Origin: Microbacterium protaetiae
GTDB lineage: Bacteria > Actinomycetota > Actinomycetes > Actinomycetales > Microbacteriaceae
Direction of reading: 5' to 3'
Length of the DNA: 64,000 nucleotides
NCBI RefSeq assembly: GCF_004135285.1
Contig: NZ_CP035494.1
Span: 1,488,001-1,552,000, forward strand
Below, one piece after another: positions 8,883 through 17,632 of this stretch. A program made the position numbers and the translations under genes. The number at the start of each line of letters is the position of its first letter. Positions within the stretch are counted from its first letter, which is position 1. The notes under the pieces were generated by a model. That model was not told the DNA's origin, ran no database searches, and saw only the letters and a program-made list of their open reading frames with translations.

Positions 8883-10136
8883 TCAGGACGGAGCCTGAGC
8901 GCATAGGGTCTCCCCGGGAACAAGCGTCTCACGTGTCGGATTGATCAGATATGCGTCGGCGCCTGTATTCACGGCGGTGTGCCCGTAGATGGGATCTCGG
9001 CTCGTGGGATCGGCATAGAAGTGGGCCCAGCCGTCGGCGTCGGCGACCGTCGGCCTGCGCAGGGTGGTGGGGTCGACGGGGAAGTGGATGGCGTACAGAT
9101 CTCCGCCATTCAGGTACGCGTTCTGGGCCATCGGTGCCATGCCGGTCTGGCGTGCTGCGTCAGCGGGCGTGTGGATACGGGCTGCGTCTTCGGTTGGCAT
9201 GGCCCACACACTGGAGTCGGGAGCCCCCAGGTGCGCGTTGGGCGTGTCGTAGAACTGCAGCACTTGATCGCCGAAGATCGAGCTGTGGTAGCCGGAGGCC
9301 CCCATGTCGTGAAAGTCGACGTCAGTGAGCGGATCGCCGACTCGCGGTGAGTGTGCCGAGGGGGCGTGCGTGCCCGACCCGCCGTGCAGGAGTTTGCCGA
9401 ATAGTTCGCTGGCTTTGTCGAGGAGGGGTTTGAGTTCGTCGAGCAGGCCGCGCAGGGATTTGAGGGATTCGAGGAGTCGGGTGATGAATTTGCCGACTTT
9501 GCTGACCCAGGAGGCGACCCGGGTGCTGACTTGTTCGATGATCCAGGGGGTGGCAAGACCGAGGGTGAAGACGGCTTCGGAGGCCCAGGAGATCGCGGAG
9601 CCGACCAGTTGGGAGAGCACGTCGCGGACCAGGTCGTGGACGGCTTGGACGATCATGGAGGCGATGTTCAGCCCGGTGGAGAATGCCCCGGCCCAGGTGC
9701 CGGCTGCGGTCAGGTGTTTCGCGGTGTCTTGTTGGAACCGCCGGTAGGCGTCGATGGCTTGTCCGGCGAGGTCGTCCACGTCGCCGAGCACGCGGTGCAG
9801 TTCGGTGCCGGCCGCTTCCATCTGGGTGTGGATGTTGGCCCAGGTCTGCGCGAACGCCTGCACTTCGGCGGCGTTGCCGGTCAGGTCGTTGAACCAGCCT
9901 TTGAGGGGTTCGACGTGGTCGATCAGCCAGCCCAGGCCCGCGGCGATCAGAGAGCCGAGCGGGTCGGAGACGGCCGCTGCGGTGTCGAGAAGTCCGGAGA
10001 AGGCGGCCATCCCTCCCGAGACCCAGTCGCCGGAGTTCACCGCCTGGACCAGTTGTTCCCCGTCTTCGACCAGCAGGGTGCCCGCGAACGGGGAGGTGTG
10101 ATCGACCGCGGCGGCCACCAGCGGGTTGCCGGTCAT
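8883..10136 (-). CDS. polymorphic toxin with type VII-type N-terminal domain (orphan copy)
   Basis: A 417-residue protein in two parts. Residues 1 to about 280 closely match the N-terminus of the toxin at 60837-62060 (shared SPF-G-L-EDG, AAFSG, GLGW, DHV-PL-GW, TGNA-EV-AFAQTW blocks), are helical, and end in a LLESLKSLRGLLDELKPLLDKA coiled-coil-like linker. This is the layout of type VII-exported effector toxins. The C-terminal 130 residues (from about the DFHDMGASGYHSS block, including NGGDLYAIHFPVD) are unrelated to the other copy and not recognised. ATG at 10136 was set by alignment with that paralogue. Downstream zinc-ribbon and SseB-like genes are immunity candidates. Confidence 0.75.
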   Translation of the reverse strand: MTGNPLVAAAVDHTSPFAGTLLVEDGEQLVQAVNSGDWVSGGMAAFSGLLDTAAAVSDPLGSLIAAGLGWLIDHVEPLKGWFNDLTGNAAEVQAFAQTWANIHTQMEAAGTELHRVLGDVDDLAGQAIDAYRRFQQDTAKHLTAAGTWAGAFSTGLNIASMIVQAVHDLVRDVLSQLVGSAISWASEAVFTLGLATPWIIEQVSTRVASWVSKVGKFITRLLESLKSLRGLLDELKPLLDKASELFGKLLHGGSGTHAPSAHSPRVGDPLTDVDFHDMGASGYHSSIFGDQVLQFYDTPNAHLGAPDSSVWAMPTEDAARIHTPADAARQTGMAPMAQNAYLNGGDLYAIHFPVDPTTLRRPTVADADGWAHFYADPTSRDPIYGHTAVNTGADAYLINPTRETLVPGETLCAQAPS

Positions 10137-10211
10137 TGACCCAGCGCGCTCTCGATCATGAGCCCAGAATACGACCCCCCGCCGTCCGCGCATCAAGCTG
10201 AACGTCACGTC

Positions 10212-10242
10212 TTGAGAGCCCGCCGCGCCCGCCCGATAGGAT
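10212..10242 (+). promoter_or_regulatory. putative purA promoter
   Basis: TTGAGA (10212-10217) and TAGGAT (10237-10242) lie 19 bases apart, 38 bases before the purA start, in the divergent gap between the toxin gene and purA. The hexamers match sigma-70-type consensus moderately and the spacing is slightly long. Confidence 0.45.
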
Positions 10243-10279
10243 GGGGTGTAACCCGTCCTCTACCTACCGGGGGTCTCTC

Positions 10280-11563
10280 ATGCCGGGAATCGTCATCGTC
10301 GGAGTGCAATGGGGAGACGAGGGGAAGGGCAAGGCCACCGACCTTCTCGCCGATCGCACGGACTGGGTCGTGAAGTTCAACGGCGGCAACAACGCCGGGC
10401 ACACGGTCGTGGTGGGCGATGAGAAATACGCGCTGCACCTGCTGCCTTCCGGCATCCTGACCCCCGGCGTCACGCCGGTGATCGGCAACGGCGTCGTGAT
10501 CGACCTCGAGGTCCTGTTCAGCGAGCTCGAGGCACTGTCGGCGCGGGGCGTCGACGTGTCGAAGCTGAAGGTCAGCGCCAACGCGCACATCATCACGCAG
10601 TACCATCGCACGCTCGACAAGGTGACCGAGCGGTTCCTCGGCAAGCGGCAGATCGGAACCACCGGGCGCGGCATCGGCCCCTCCTACGCCGACAAGATCA
10701 ACCGCGTCGGCATCCGCGTGCAAGACCTCTTCGACGAAGGCATTCTGCGCCAGAAGATCGAGGGCGCGCTCGACCAGAAGAACCACCTGCTCGTGAAGGT
10801 CTTCAATCGCCGGGCGATCAGTTGCGACGAGGTGCTCGAAGACTTGTTGTCGTACGCCGACCGGCTGCGTCCCATGGTCGACGACACCGCTCTGCTGCTC
10901 GACAAGGCTCTCGACGCGGGCGATGTCGTCGTCTTCGAGGGCGGCCAGGCGACCATGCTCGACATCGACCATGGCACCTACCCGTTCGTCACCTCGTCGT
11001 CGGCGACCGCCGGGGGAGCGGCGACCGGCTCCGGCGTCGGCCCGGGTCGGCTCGACCGGATCGTCGGGATCGTCAAGGCGTACACGACCCGGGTCGGGGC
11101 GGGCCCCTTCCCGACCGAGCTGTTCGACGAGTCGGGTGACTGGCTGCGCTCGCGCGGCTTCGAGTTCGGCACGACCACCGGGCGTCCGCGCCGGGTGGGC
11201 TGGTACGACGCGCCCGTCACCCGCTATGCCACGCGCATCAACGGCATCACCGATCTGGTCATGACCAAGCTCGACATCCTCACCGGGCTCGAGCAGATTC
11301 CGGTGTGCGTCGCCTACGACGTCGGCGGGCAGCGTTTTGACGAGGTGCCGGTCAACCAGACCGACTTCCACCATGCGACGCCGATCTACGAGTACTTCCC
11401 CGGCTGGAGCGAAGACATCTCTCGCGCCCGCGAGTTCTCAGACCTGCCGCAGACCGCGCAGGACTACGTGCTCGCGCTCGAGAAGATGAGCGGCACCCGC
11501 ATCTCGGTCATCGGAGTGGGCGCCGCCCGCGACGCGGTCATCGTGCGCCACGATCTCGTCTGA
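10280..11563 (+). CDS. purA: adenylosuccinate synthetase
   Basis: GTP-dependent condensation of IMP with aspartate, the first committed step to AMP. Length 427 residues, as expected for the family. The N-terminal GTP-binding/catalytic loop WGDEGKGK spans residues 11-18, with [23 protein letters not shown] and [20 protein letters not shown] following in the normal order. ATG at 10280 gives the canonical [15 protein letters not shown] start. It is monocistronic as far as can be seen; the lactonase-like gene follows after 59 bases on the same strand. Confidence 0.98.
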   Translation: MPGIVIVGVQWGDEGKGKATDLLADRTDWVVKFNGGNNAGHTVVVGDEKYALHLLPSGILTPGVTPVIGNGVVIDLEVLFSELEALSARGVDVSKLKVSANAHIITQYHRTLDKVTERFLGKRQIGTTGRGIGPSYADKINRVGIRVQDLFDEGILRQKIEGALDQKNHLLVKVFNRRAISCDEVLEDLLSYADRLRPMVDDTALLLDKALDAGDVVVFEGGQATMLDIDHGTYPFVTSSSATAGGAATGSGVGPGRLDRIVGIVKAYTTRVGAGPFPTELFDESGDWLRSRGFEFGTTTGRPRRVGWYDAPVTRYATRINGITDLVMTKLDILTGLEQIPVCVAYDVGGQRFDEVPVNQTDFHHATPIYEYFPGWSEDISRAREFSDLPQTAQDYVLALEKMSGTRISVIGVGAARDAVIVRHDLV

Positions 11564-11622
11564 CACAGGTCGCTGAGCCAGGGCCGCCCGCCCGAAACGA
11601 AGCGCCGGAACAAGGAACACGA

Positions 11623-12776
11623 ATGCGCTTTCTCACCGGCGGCTACACCGCCGACATGCACGGCTCGGCCACCGGTATCGGCGTGCTGGTGGCCGGTGCC
11701 GCCGACGATGCGCTCGCCGGTGGGCCGCTGGCCTTCACCGGGGATGCCGCAGCCACCGGCGGATCGCCGTCGTGGATCGCCGCGCACCCCACACGGGACG
11801 TGGTGTACGCGGCCCTGGAGGCAAACGGCGCCGTGCAGGCGTTCGCGCGCACGGGCGAGGCATCCTTCGTCCGTCTCGGCGAGCCGGTGGCCGCGGGTGA
11901 ATTGACCTGCCACGTCGCCGTCGCGCCCGACGGCGGTTCGTTGATCGCCGCGTGCTGGGGCGACGGGCGCGTGGTGCGGATGAGTCTGGATGCCGCGGGC
12001 CGGCCGTCATCGCCGGTGATCGCGCCGCCGGCGGCCGATCCCTATGCCGAGCCCGACCTGCGCTCGCTGGGGGCCGGGGGCTGGGGTCGCTGGGTGAGCG
12101 GGAGGTGGGTTCGCTGGGGGAGCGCGATGTGCGTTCGCTGGGTGGTCGGGAGGACGAGGGCGAGGATGCCGCGGCCGAGCGCGTTTCGCGCACCCACCAG
12201 ACGGCGTTCCTACCAGGCGGTCTGGTGGCCACCACCGACATGGGGCTCGATATCGTGCGGTTCTGGCGCGACGCCGCCGATGGCCTGCGGCCCGTCGGCC
12301 AGGTCGTACTGCCCCGCGGTTGCGGACCCCGGCACATGCGCTGGCATGTCAGCGGGCACCTGTACGTGGTCACAGAGCTCTCGCGCGAGGTCTTCGTGCT
12401 CGCACCCGAGGCGTCCGGCGCGTGGCGGGTCGTCGGCGGCACGCCCCTGGCCCCGGGCCTGCTCGACGATGACACGGCGGCCGAGCTTGCGGCATCCCGC
12501 GACGGAGAGTTCCTCTATGCCGGCGTGCGCGGCTCGAACACCATCGTGACGCTGCGGGTGCGCGGCGACGGCTCGCAGCTGCAGCCGGTGGCGCTGGGCG
12601 AGTCGGGCGTGAACTGGCCCCGGCATCACGTCGTCGTGCGCGACACGCTGTTGGTGGGCGGGCAGCTCTCCGACGAGGTCGCATCGCTGTCGCTCGACCA
12701 GCGCACGGGCGTGCCCGGTCGGGTGCGGTACCGCACCGCCGTGCCGTCGCCGACGTGCCTGCTGCCCGCGCGCTGA
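11623..12776 (+). pseudogene. beta-propeller lactonase family protein, frameshifted
   Basis: Two overlapping frames together encode one protein of the 6-phosphogluconolactonase-like beta-propeller family. The first frame (11623 to about 12075) starts MRFLTGGYTADMHG; the second (about 12075-12776) continues through GLVATTDMGLDIVRFW and RHMRWHVSGHLYVV and ends at 12776. The break lies in a repeat encoding SLGxRxxx units of 24 nt. The first unit is only 23 nt long, and adding one G to the run at 12069-12073 restores an in-frame SLGGRGLGSLGERE and a 384-residue protein. Thus a single-base loss or a homopolymer sequencing error is the likeliest cause. The lactone substrate is unknown. Confidence 0.75.
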
Positions 12777-12799
12777 GCGGCTGGCGGGCACTCGCGCGT

Positions 12800-12864
12800 C
12801 GCGCTACCGTTTCCCGCGTTCGCGCACGTCATTCGCGGTAGCGAAAGCGGAAGACGGTAGCGCG
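12800..12864. repeat. inverted repeat between convergent genes
   Basis: CGCGCTACCGT (12800-12810) is perfectly inverted at 12854-12864 (ACGGTAGCGCG). Related GCGGTAGCG and CCGCTACCGCG words lie nearby. It sits in the 156-base gap between the convergent lactonase and membrane genes, so a bidirectional terminator is a reasonable reading. Confidence 0.55.
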
Positions 12865-12932
12865 AGCCGAGCGCGGGCATCCGCGCGGCCAATTCGCACC
12901 TGTCCGCCGCACACCGCCTGCCGCCCCGACCG

Positions 12933-13766
12933 CTACCGCGGGCGAAAGGCCGAAAGCAGGCCTTCGGAGATCTCCGCCGGCGTGGATGCCGTGGCAACGC
13001 CGCCGTCGAAGAGGCGTGCCGGCGCGCGACCAGTGCCCAACTCGGCGCGCGAGGCGGGAGCGAGCCAGTACAAGCGCAGCGCGAGCACGAGCAGCAGCGG
13101 GTCCAGATCCAGAGTGAGCGGCGCGACGTCGACACGACGACGACGCGATCTGGCGACGAAGGATGTCGCGCCGGGTGCGACATCCACTCGCGCGACCATC
13201 AGGCCTCCGCTGCCCTGCGCGTAGGTGACCAGGGCGATGTCGTTCCAGTCGAGCCGTGCGTCACCGTGCGCCGTCACCGCGCGCATGCGCTGTGGTGTCA
13301 ACACCAGGCGCGGGCGATGCCGCAGCCTGAACGCGAGGGACACCGCTCCGGCGAGACAGGCCACGGCGACGATGAGCAGCACGATCCGCCAGCCGTCCGT
13401 GGTGGCGACCGCCCCCGCGGCAAGCAGAGCCGTGACGGCCGCCAGCATCACGAGCTGCCACGCCGGCACCCGGCGATTGCCGAGGATCACGACATCAGCA
13501 GTCACCGTGTCGACCGGGATGCGGCCGGGACGATACAGCACGAGCACGAACAACAGCCCCACGAGCGCCCACCACATCACGGCGACGAGCGCGAGCACGA
13601 CCAGCACCGGGGTGCGGACTCCGCCCGACACGGCGACGCCGACCGCCAGCACCGTCGCCCCGATTGTCAAGGCGACGTTGACGACCCAGAGCGCCCACCA
13701 CAACCCGCGACCGAGCATCGCCTCGGCCGCCCCCGCCGGCATCACGCGAGTCTTCTCCGAGCTCAT
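12933..13766 (-). CDS. membrane protein with PH-like cytoplasmic domain
   Basis: A 277-residue protein of unknown function. Four hydrophobic segments form two hairpins in the first 155 residues (ALWVVNVALTIGATVLAVG, LVVLALVAVMWWALVGLLFV, LVMLAAVTALLAAGAVA, IVLLIVAVACLAGAVSLAF). A soluble domain with RLVLTPQRMRAV and LDWNDIALVTY strands follows, resembling bacterial PH-like domains. ATG at 13766 follows GAGGCGG. The next upstream gene on this strand ends 8 bases away, so co-transcription with the 84-residue ORF and possibly the AI-2E permease is likely. Confidence 0.7.
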   Translation of the reverse strand: MSSEKTRVMPAGAAEAMLGRGLWWALWVVNVALTIGATVLAVGVAVSGGVRTPVLVVLALVAVMWWALVGLLFVLVLYRPGRIPVDTVTADVVILGNRRVPAWQLVMLAAVTALLAAGAVATTDGWRIVLLIVAVACLAGAVSLAFRLRHRPRLVLTPQRMRAVTAHGDARLDWNDIALVTYAQGSGGLMVARVDVAPGATSFVARSRRRRVDVAPLTLDLDPLLLVLALRLYWLAPASRAELGTGRAPARLFDGGVATASTPAEISEGLLSAFRPR

Positions 13767-13773
13767 GACCGCC

Positions 13774-14028
13774 TCATCCGAAGATCGAGTGCCAGGCGCC
13801 CGAGGCCAGGTCGCCGGTGGCTTCGCCGGTGCTGGACACCTCGTCCCACCCCGCCTTGACCGTGTCGACGAACCCGGCGCTGGCATCCTCGAAGAGATGA
13901 TCGATCGCCCCGGACGTGAACAGGCCGACGACTCCGCCGCGGAGCCGAACGCGTCGGCCGCGGCGCCCGACCAGCCGGCCAACGTCGTCCGCCGGCAGCG
14001 ACCCGCGGACGGTGTCTGGTTGACCCAC
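13774..14028 (-). CDS. small hypothetical protein, possible frameshift remnant
   Basis: The C-terminal 50 residues (GLFTSGAIDHLFEDASAGFV onward, ending WHSIFG) look like genuine protein, but the N-terminal half in this frame is Arg/Gly-rich and weak. In the neighbouring minus frame the same stretch encodes GWSGAAADAFGSAAE, which matches the WxGxxAxxF signature of WXG100-like proteins. One missing base near 13945 would join the two into one small WXG-type protein. GTG at 14028 is the only usable start in this frame. I cannot tell a real 84-residue gene from a decayed or misread one. Confidence 0.4.
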   Translation of the reverse strand: MGQPDTVRGSLPADDVGRLVGRRGRRVRLRGGVVGLFTSGAIDHLFEDASAGFVDTVKAGWDEVSSTGEATGDLASGAWHSIFG

Positions 14029-14054
14029 CGCCCCATCGTCGCACAACGCCGGGG

Positions 14055-15275
14055 CTACACCTTCGAGTCTTGTCGCGGAATCACGACCTGCTTGATGATC
14101 AGCAGAATCGACGCGGTCACCGGAATCGCGACGAGCGCCCCGAGGAGGCCGAGCAGCGTGCCGCCGACGAGTGCCCCGATGACCACCAGCGAACCGGGCA
14201 CCGAGACCGCCTTGTTCATCACCCGCGGGGTGAGCACGTACGCCTCGATCTGCATATAGATGATGTACACGATTGCGAACACGAGCGCGCCCAGCGGGCT
14301 GGCGAACAGCGCGACCGTCGAGCCGATCACCCAGAACAGCACCGAGCCGACCAGAGGAATGAGCGTGATCACGAAGGCGACGACCGCCAGCAGCAGGGGG
14401 AACGGCAACCCCAGGACCAGGTAGAGGATGAACGCGACGATCGCGTTGAAGAACGCCAGCACGACCATGCCGCCGAGGTAGCTGCCGATCGAGGTCGTGA
14501 TCTGTTCGGTGATCGAGCTGACCTTCGGACGGTTGCGTGCCGGGGCCAGCGACGTGAATGCCACCTTCATCGCCGGCAGCGACGCGAGGAAGTACAGGCT
14601 GAGCACGAGGATGATGATCAGTCCAGAGATGGTCGTGCCGATGGTCACGCCCACCTGCACGACCCCGCCGCCGATCGCCGCGATGTTGGCCGGGTCGGAG
14701 AGGAACTTCTGGATCTGGCCGACGAGGTCGCCGACCTGGTCGCCGAAGTTGTTCTGCAGCCACGCGTACACGCTCGACGACTGGAAGTCCGACACGAGCT
14801 GGGGCACGTTCTTCACGAACGCGGTGATCTGATCGATCACCGTCGGGATGATCAGCCACAGAATGCCCACGAGCACGAGCGCGAACACCGTGTAGACGAT
14901 CACGATGCCCCAGGGGCGCGCGACGCTGTGGCGCTCCAGCATCCGGACCAGCGGGTCGAGGCCCAGTGCTGCGAACATCGCGAAGACGACGTAGATGATC
15001 ACCGTGGAGAGGTTCGAGACGGCCAGCCCCAGAACGATGGCGATGAGCGCGCCCGCGGTGACGAAGAAGCCGACTGCGAACGGGTGGTTCAGGCTCGCCC
15101 AAAAGGTGCGCGAGGGCAGCGCCTCGCCCGATTGCACGGCGACGGTGTCTGTCGCCGGGCCCGTGGCAGGGGCCATGACGGGTTCGCCAGGGCTGAGTGG
15201 GCCCGGCCCAGCCGCGGCATCCGATTCTCCGATCGCCGCGCTCTCGTCGGGAGTGTGCGCCGTTGCGTCTGTCAT
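14055..15275 (-). CDS. AI-2E family transporter
   Basis: A 406-residue polytopic membrane protein of the AI-2E (formerly PerM/YdgH) superfamily. About 70 variable hydrophilic residues precede the first pair of membrane helices (FFVTAGALIAIVLGLAV, IIYVVFAMFAALGLDPLVRMLE). A periplasmic-type amphipathic region (VPQLVSDFQSSSVYAWLQNN) and five further helices with the conserved LIPLVGS motif follow. ATG at 15275 (MTDATAHTP) is preferred over upstream in-frame ATGs because the extension is atypical. Members export quorum signals, ions or other small molecules; substrate not predictable. Confidence 0.88.
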   Translation of the reverse strand: MTDATAHTPDESAAIGESDAAAGPGPLSPGEPVMAPATGPATDTVAVQSGEALPSRTFWASLNHPFAVGFFVTAGALIAIVLGLAVSNLSTVIIYVVFAMFAALGLDPLVRMLERHSVARPWGIVIVYTVFALVLVGILWLIIPTVIDQITAFVKNVPQLVSDFQSSSVYAWLQNNFGDQVGDLVGQIQKFLSDPANIAAIGGGVVQVGVTIGTTISGLIIILVLSLYFLASLPAMKVAFTSLAPARNRPKVSSITEQITTSIGSYLGGMVVLAFFNAIVAFILYLVLGLPFPLLLAVVAFVITLIPLVGSVLFWVIGSTVALFASPLGALVFAIVYIIYMQIEAYVLTPRVMNKAVSVPGSLVVIGALVGGTLLGLLGALVAIPVTASILLIIKQVVIPRQDSKV

Positions 15276-15370
15276 GCCCCACACTCTAAGCGCGTGGGGC
15301 GTCATCGAACGCAGGCTCACACGAAGAGGGCGATAGTGTCGAAGCGCACGTGCCCGCGGACGGAGAAGCC

Positions 15371-15670
15371 ATGACCGACGCCGAAGACCCCAACACCACG
15401 CTGCGTCGCTTTCGGCACAGCATCGACAACATCGATGCTGCGCTCATCTATCTGCTCGCCGAGCGGTTCAAATGCACCAAGCAGGTCGGACGACTCAAGG
15501 CTGAACATCGGATGCCGCCCTCCGACCCCGCCCGCGAAGAGCAACAGGTCGCGCGCCTGCGGCGGCTGGCCGAAGAAGCCGACCTCGACCCCGAGTTCGC
15601 GCAGAAGTGGTTCGCCTTCGTCGTCGCCGAGGTCATCCGCCACCACGAGGCCGCCGCCGACGACCTCTAG
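15371..15670 (+). CDS. chorismate mutase (AroQ type)
   Basis: A 99-residue all-helical monofunctional chorismate mutase that converts chorismate to prephenate for phenylalanine and tyrosine synthesis. The N-terminal helix (LRRFRHSIDNIDAALIYLLAERF) carries the conserved R...D..D...L...R pattern, followed by a K-x2-GR-LK motif and the EEADLDPEFAQKW helix. ATG at 15371 has GGAGAAG just upstream. It stands alone and converges on the ABC permease, separated from it by the tandem-repeat block. Confidence 0.88.
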   Translation: MTDAEDPNTTLRRFRHSIDNIDAALIYLLAERFKCTKQVGRLKAEHRMPPSDPAREEQQVARLRRLAEEADLDPEFAQKWFAFVVAEVIRHHEAAADDL

Positions 15671-15868
15671 GTTGCGACCTGTCCTCGCGTTGCGCGAGTT
15701 GTCCTCGCGTTGCGCGACCTGTCCTCGTGTTGCGCGACTTGTCCTCGCGTTGCGCGAGTTGTCCTCGGGTTGCGCGAGTTGTCCTCGGGTTGCGTGAGTT
15801 GTCCTCGGGTTGCGTGAGTTGTCCTCGGGTTGCGCGACCTGTCCCCGGGTTGCGCGACTTGTCCTGGG
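15671..15868. repeat. 10-copy 20-bp tandem repeat
   Basis: Starting directly after the chorismate mutase stop, the sequence gttgcgYgaSYtgtcctcgS recurs ten times. The first unit is 18 bases and the other nine are exactly 20 (15689, 15709 and so on to 15849). Because 20 is not a multiple of three, every frame stays open, giving spurious long ORFs. It lies between convergent genes. Confidence 0.93.
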
Positions 15869-16019
15869 GGCAACTCGGGCAACAACGGGGCAACTCGGGC
15901 AACTGGGGGACAACTCGGGCAACTGGGGGACAACTCGGCGGGGGCGGCGGCGGCCGGCGCCGTCGCGGGCGGCGGCGGCCGGCGCCGTCGCGGGCGGCGG
16001 TGGGGAGGGAGGGGCGGGG
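15869..16019. repeat. inverted and GC-rich repeat block
   Basis: Immediately after the 20-bp array, four or more units containing GGGCAACTCGG or GGACAACTCGG appear. They are reverse-complement relatives of the array unit, so the two blocks can pair into long hairpins. From about 15938 two copies of a 27-base GGCGGCGGCGGCCGGCGCCG-type repeat follow, up to the stop of the ABC permease. No gene is seen here. Confidence 0.8.
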
Positions 16020-16733
16020 TCAGGGCACCAGGCGGCGCAGCATCCCGAACGCGGTGGCGGCCAGCACGGCCATCACGCCCAGCAGAAGGAGCGAGAGCGG
16101 AACGACTCCCGCGCCGGCGATCCACCCGAAGACGGCCACCCATGCGTTCAGCCGGCCGACGATCCACAGCCCGACCACGAGCACGGCGCCGATCCCGACG
16201 AGGATGATCGTCAGGCCGATCCCGCCGAACCGCTTGAACACCGTCGCACCCCAGAATCCCGCGGTGAAGGTGAACATCGCCGCCGCGAACACCGAGAGCG
16301 CAGCGCCCAGGGGGCCGGCGGTCCATGTCCAGTCGGTGTAGAACATCCACCCGTTCAGTCCCCAGCCGTTCGTGGCCTCCTCGAGCATGCCGCCGAGCGT
16401 GAAGATGACAGCCAGCAGCGCAGCACTCATCGCCGCGGTCAGATACGTGCCGAAGAAGAACTCGCGGCGGGTCACGCTCATGGCCTGCGAGAACGGGAAC
16501 GTCAGTGTTAGCGACTGCAGACCCACGGCGAACAGGTACCAGATCAGCGCCTGCGCGCCACCCGAGTACTTCGGACCGCCGTAGGGGATCATCAGCCAGA
16601 TCGCCATCGAGAACACGAACACGCCGCCGAGGATCAGCAGGGGGATCCATCCGAACGTCATGCGGTTGATCAACTGCATGCGCACCACATTGAAGATGCG
16701 GCCGCGCGCAACGGCCGGTGTGATGGTGGTCAT
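16020..16733 (-). CDS. ABC-2-type transporter permease subunit
   Basis: A 237-residue membrane protein with about six hydrophobic segments (WIPLLILGGVFVFSMAIWLM, ALIWYLFAVGLQSLTLTF, YLTAAMSAALLAVIFTL, ALSVFAAAMFTFTAGF, GLTIILVGIGAVLVVGLWIV, VVPLSLLLLGVMAVLAATAF). Its start overlaps the stop of the ATPase gene (ATGA). Together with the GntR regulator and ATPase it forms a three-gene operon of the YtrABC type often induced by cell-envelope stress or antimicrobial peptides; the substrate is inferred only by analogy. Confidence 0.82.
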   Translation of the reverse strand: MTTITPAVARGRIFNVVRMQLINRMTFGWIPLLILGGVFVFSMAIWLMIPYGGPKYSGGAQALIWYLFAVGLQSLTLTFPFSQAMSVTRREFFFGTYLTAAMSAALLAVIFTLGGMLEEATNGWGLNGWMFYTDWTWTAGPLGAALSVFAAAMFTFTAGFWGATVFKRFGGIGLTIILVGIGAVLVVGLWIVGRLNAWVAVFGWIAGAGVVPLSLLLLGVMAVLAATAFGMLRRLVP

Positions 16734-17632
16734 CGCAGTACTCCTTCCTCGCGGCGCGTTTCGGCCGCGTGCTGCGTCATTCGCACGATCAGCTGCTGGA
16801 GCGAGACCGGGGTGGCGTCGAGACCGGATGCCGCGAGTCGGCGACGGTCGCCGTCGTCAAGCGGGCCCAACACAGTGACCGAGGTGACACGACCGAGTGA
16901 CTCACGGTGGATCACCTCACGGCCGGCGACGAAGTCCTCGACGGCCGCGGCCTCGCCGACGATCGTCGCGGCGCGCCCGCGCACCTCGTCGGTGGTCTCG
17001 TCCATCACGATGCGGCCCTGGTCGATCACCAGTACCCGCTCGATGAGGTTCGCGACTTCGTCGATGAGGTGGCTGGAGAGCACTATCGTCCGCGGGTATT
17101 CGGCATAATCGGCGAGCAGGCGATCGTAGAAGATCTGCCGGGCCACGGCATCCAACCCCAGATACGGCTCGTCGAAGAACGTGATCTCAGCACGCGATGC
17201 GACTCCGATGATCACCCCCACGGCCGACAGCTGTCCGCGTGAGAGCTTCTTGATGCGGCGGTTCATGGGCAGTTGAAACTCGGCGACGAGCTGGTCGCAC
17301 AGCTCTTGGTTCCAGTTCGGAAAGAACAGGCGTGCCGTGGCGAAAGCGTGCGGCGGCTTCGCGTCGTCGGGGTAGCGCTGACTCTCACGCACGAAGCACA
17401 TGCGCGGCAGCACGCGGGCGTTCTCGTATGGGTGCTCGCCGAACACGCGCACATCGCCCGTCGTGGCGAAATTCTGCGCGGTCAGGATCGACATGACGGT
17501 GGTCTTGCCGGCGCCGTTGCGGCCCAGCAGCCCATAGATGACGTCCTTCTCGACGGTGAAGCCGACGTCGTCGACGGCGACGGTGTCGCCGTATCGCTTG
17601 GTGAGGTGTTCCACCTCGATGACGCTGGTCAC
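16730..17632 (-). CDS. ABC transporter ATP-binding protein
   Basis: A 300-residue ATPase. Walker A GRNGAGKTT is at residues 37-45; the signature reads LSRGQ rather than LSGGQ, the Walker B is EITFFDEPYLGLD, and the switch histidine is in SSHLIDE. About 80 C-terminal residues form a small alpha/beta extension seen in export-type ABC ATPases. It overlaps both neighbours by 4 nt (GntR upstream, permease downstream), so all three should be made together. Confidence 0.93.
   Translation of the reverse strand: MTSVIEVEHLTKRYGDTVAVDDVGFTVEKDVIYGLLGRNGAGKTTVMSILTAQNFATTGDVRVFGEHPYENARVLPRMCFVRESQRYPDDAKPPHAFATARLFFPNWNQELCDQLVAEFQLPMNRRIKKLSRGQLSAVGVIIGVASRAEITFFDEPYLGLDAVARQIFYDRLLADYAEYPRTIVLSSHLIDEVANLIERVLVIDQGRIVMDETTDEVRGRAATIVGEAAAVEDFVAGREVIHRESLGRVTSVTVLGPLDDGDRRRLAASGLDATPVSLQQLIVRMTQHAAETRREEGVLR

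Noticed and set aside
12120..12549. C-terminal part of the first lactonase frame
   Set aside because: After the G-run this frame is Arg/Pro/Ser-rich with no propeller motifs; the family resumes in the other frame.
15671..15868. CRISPR array
   Set aside because: The 20-bp units are contiguous with no spacers and there are no cas genes.
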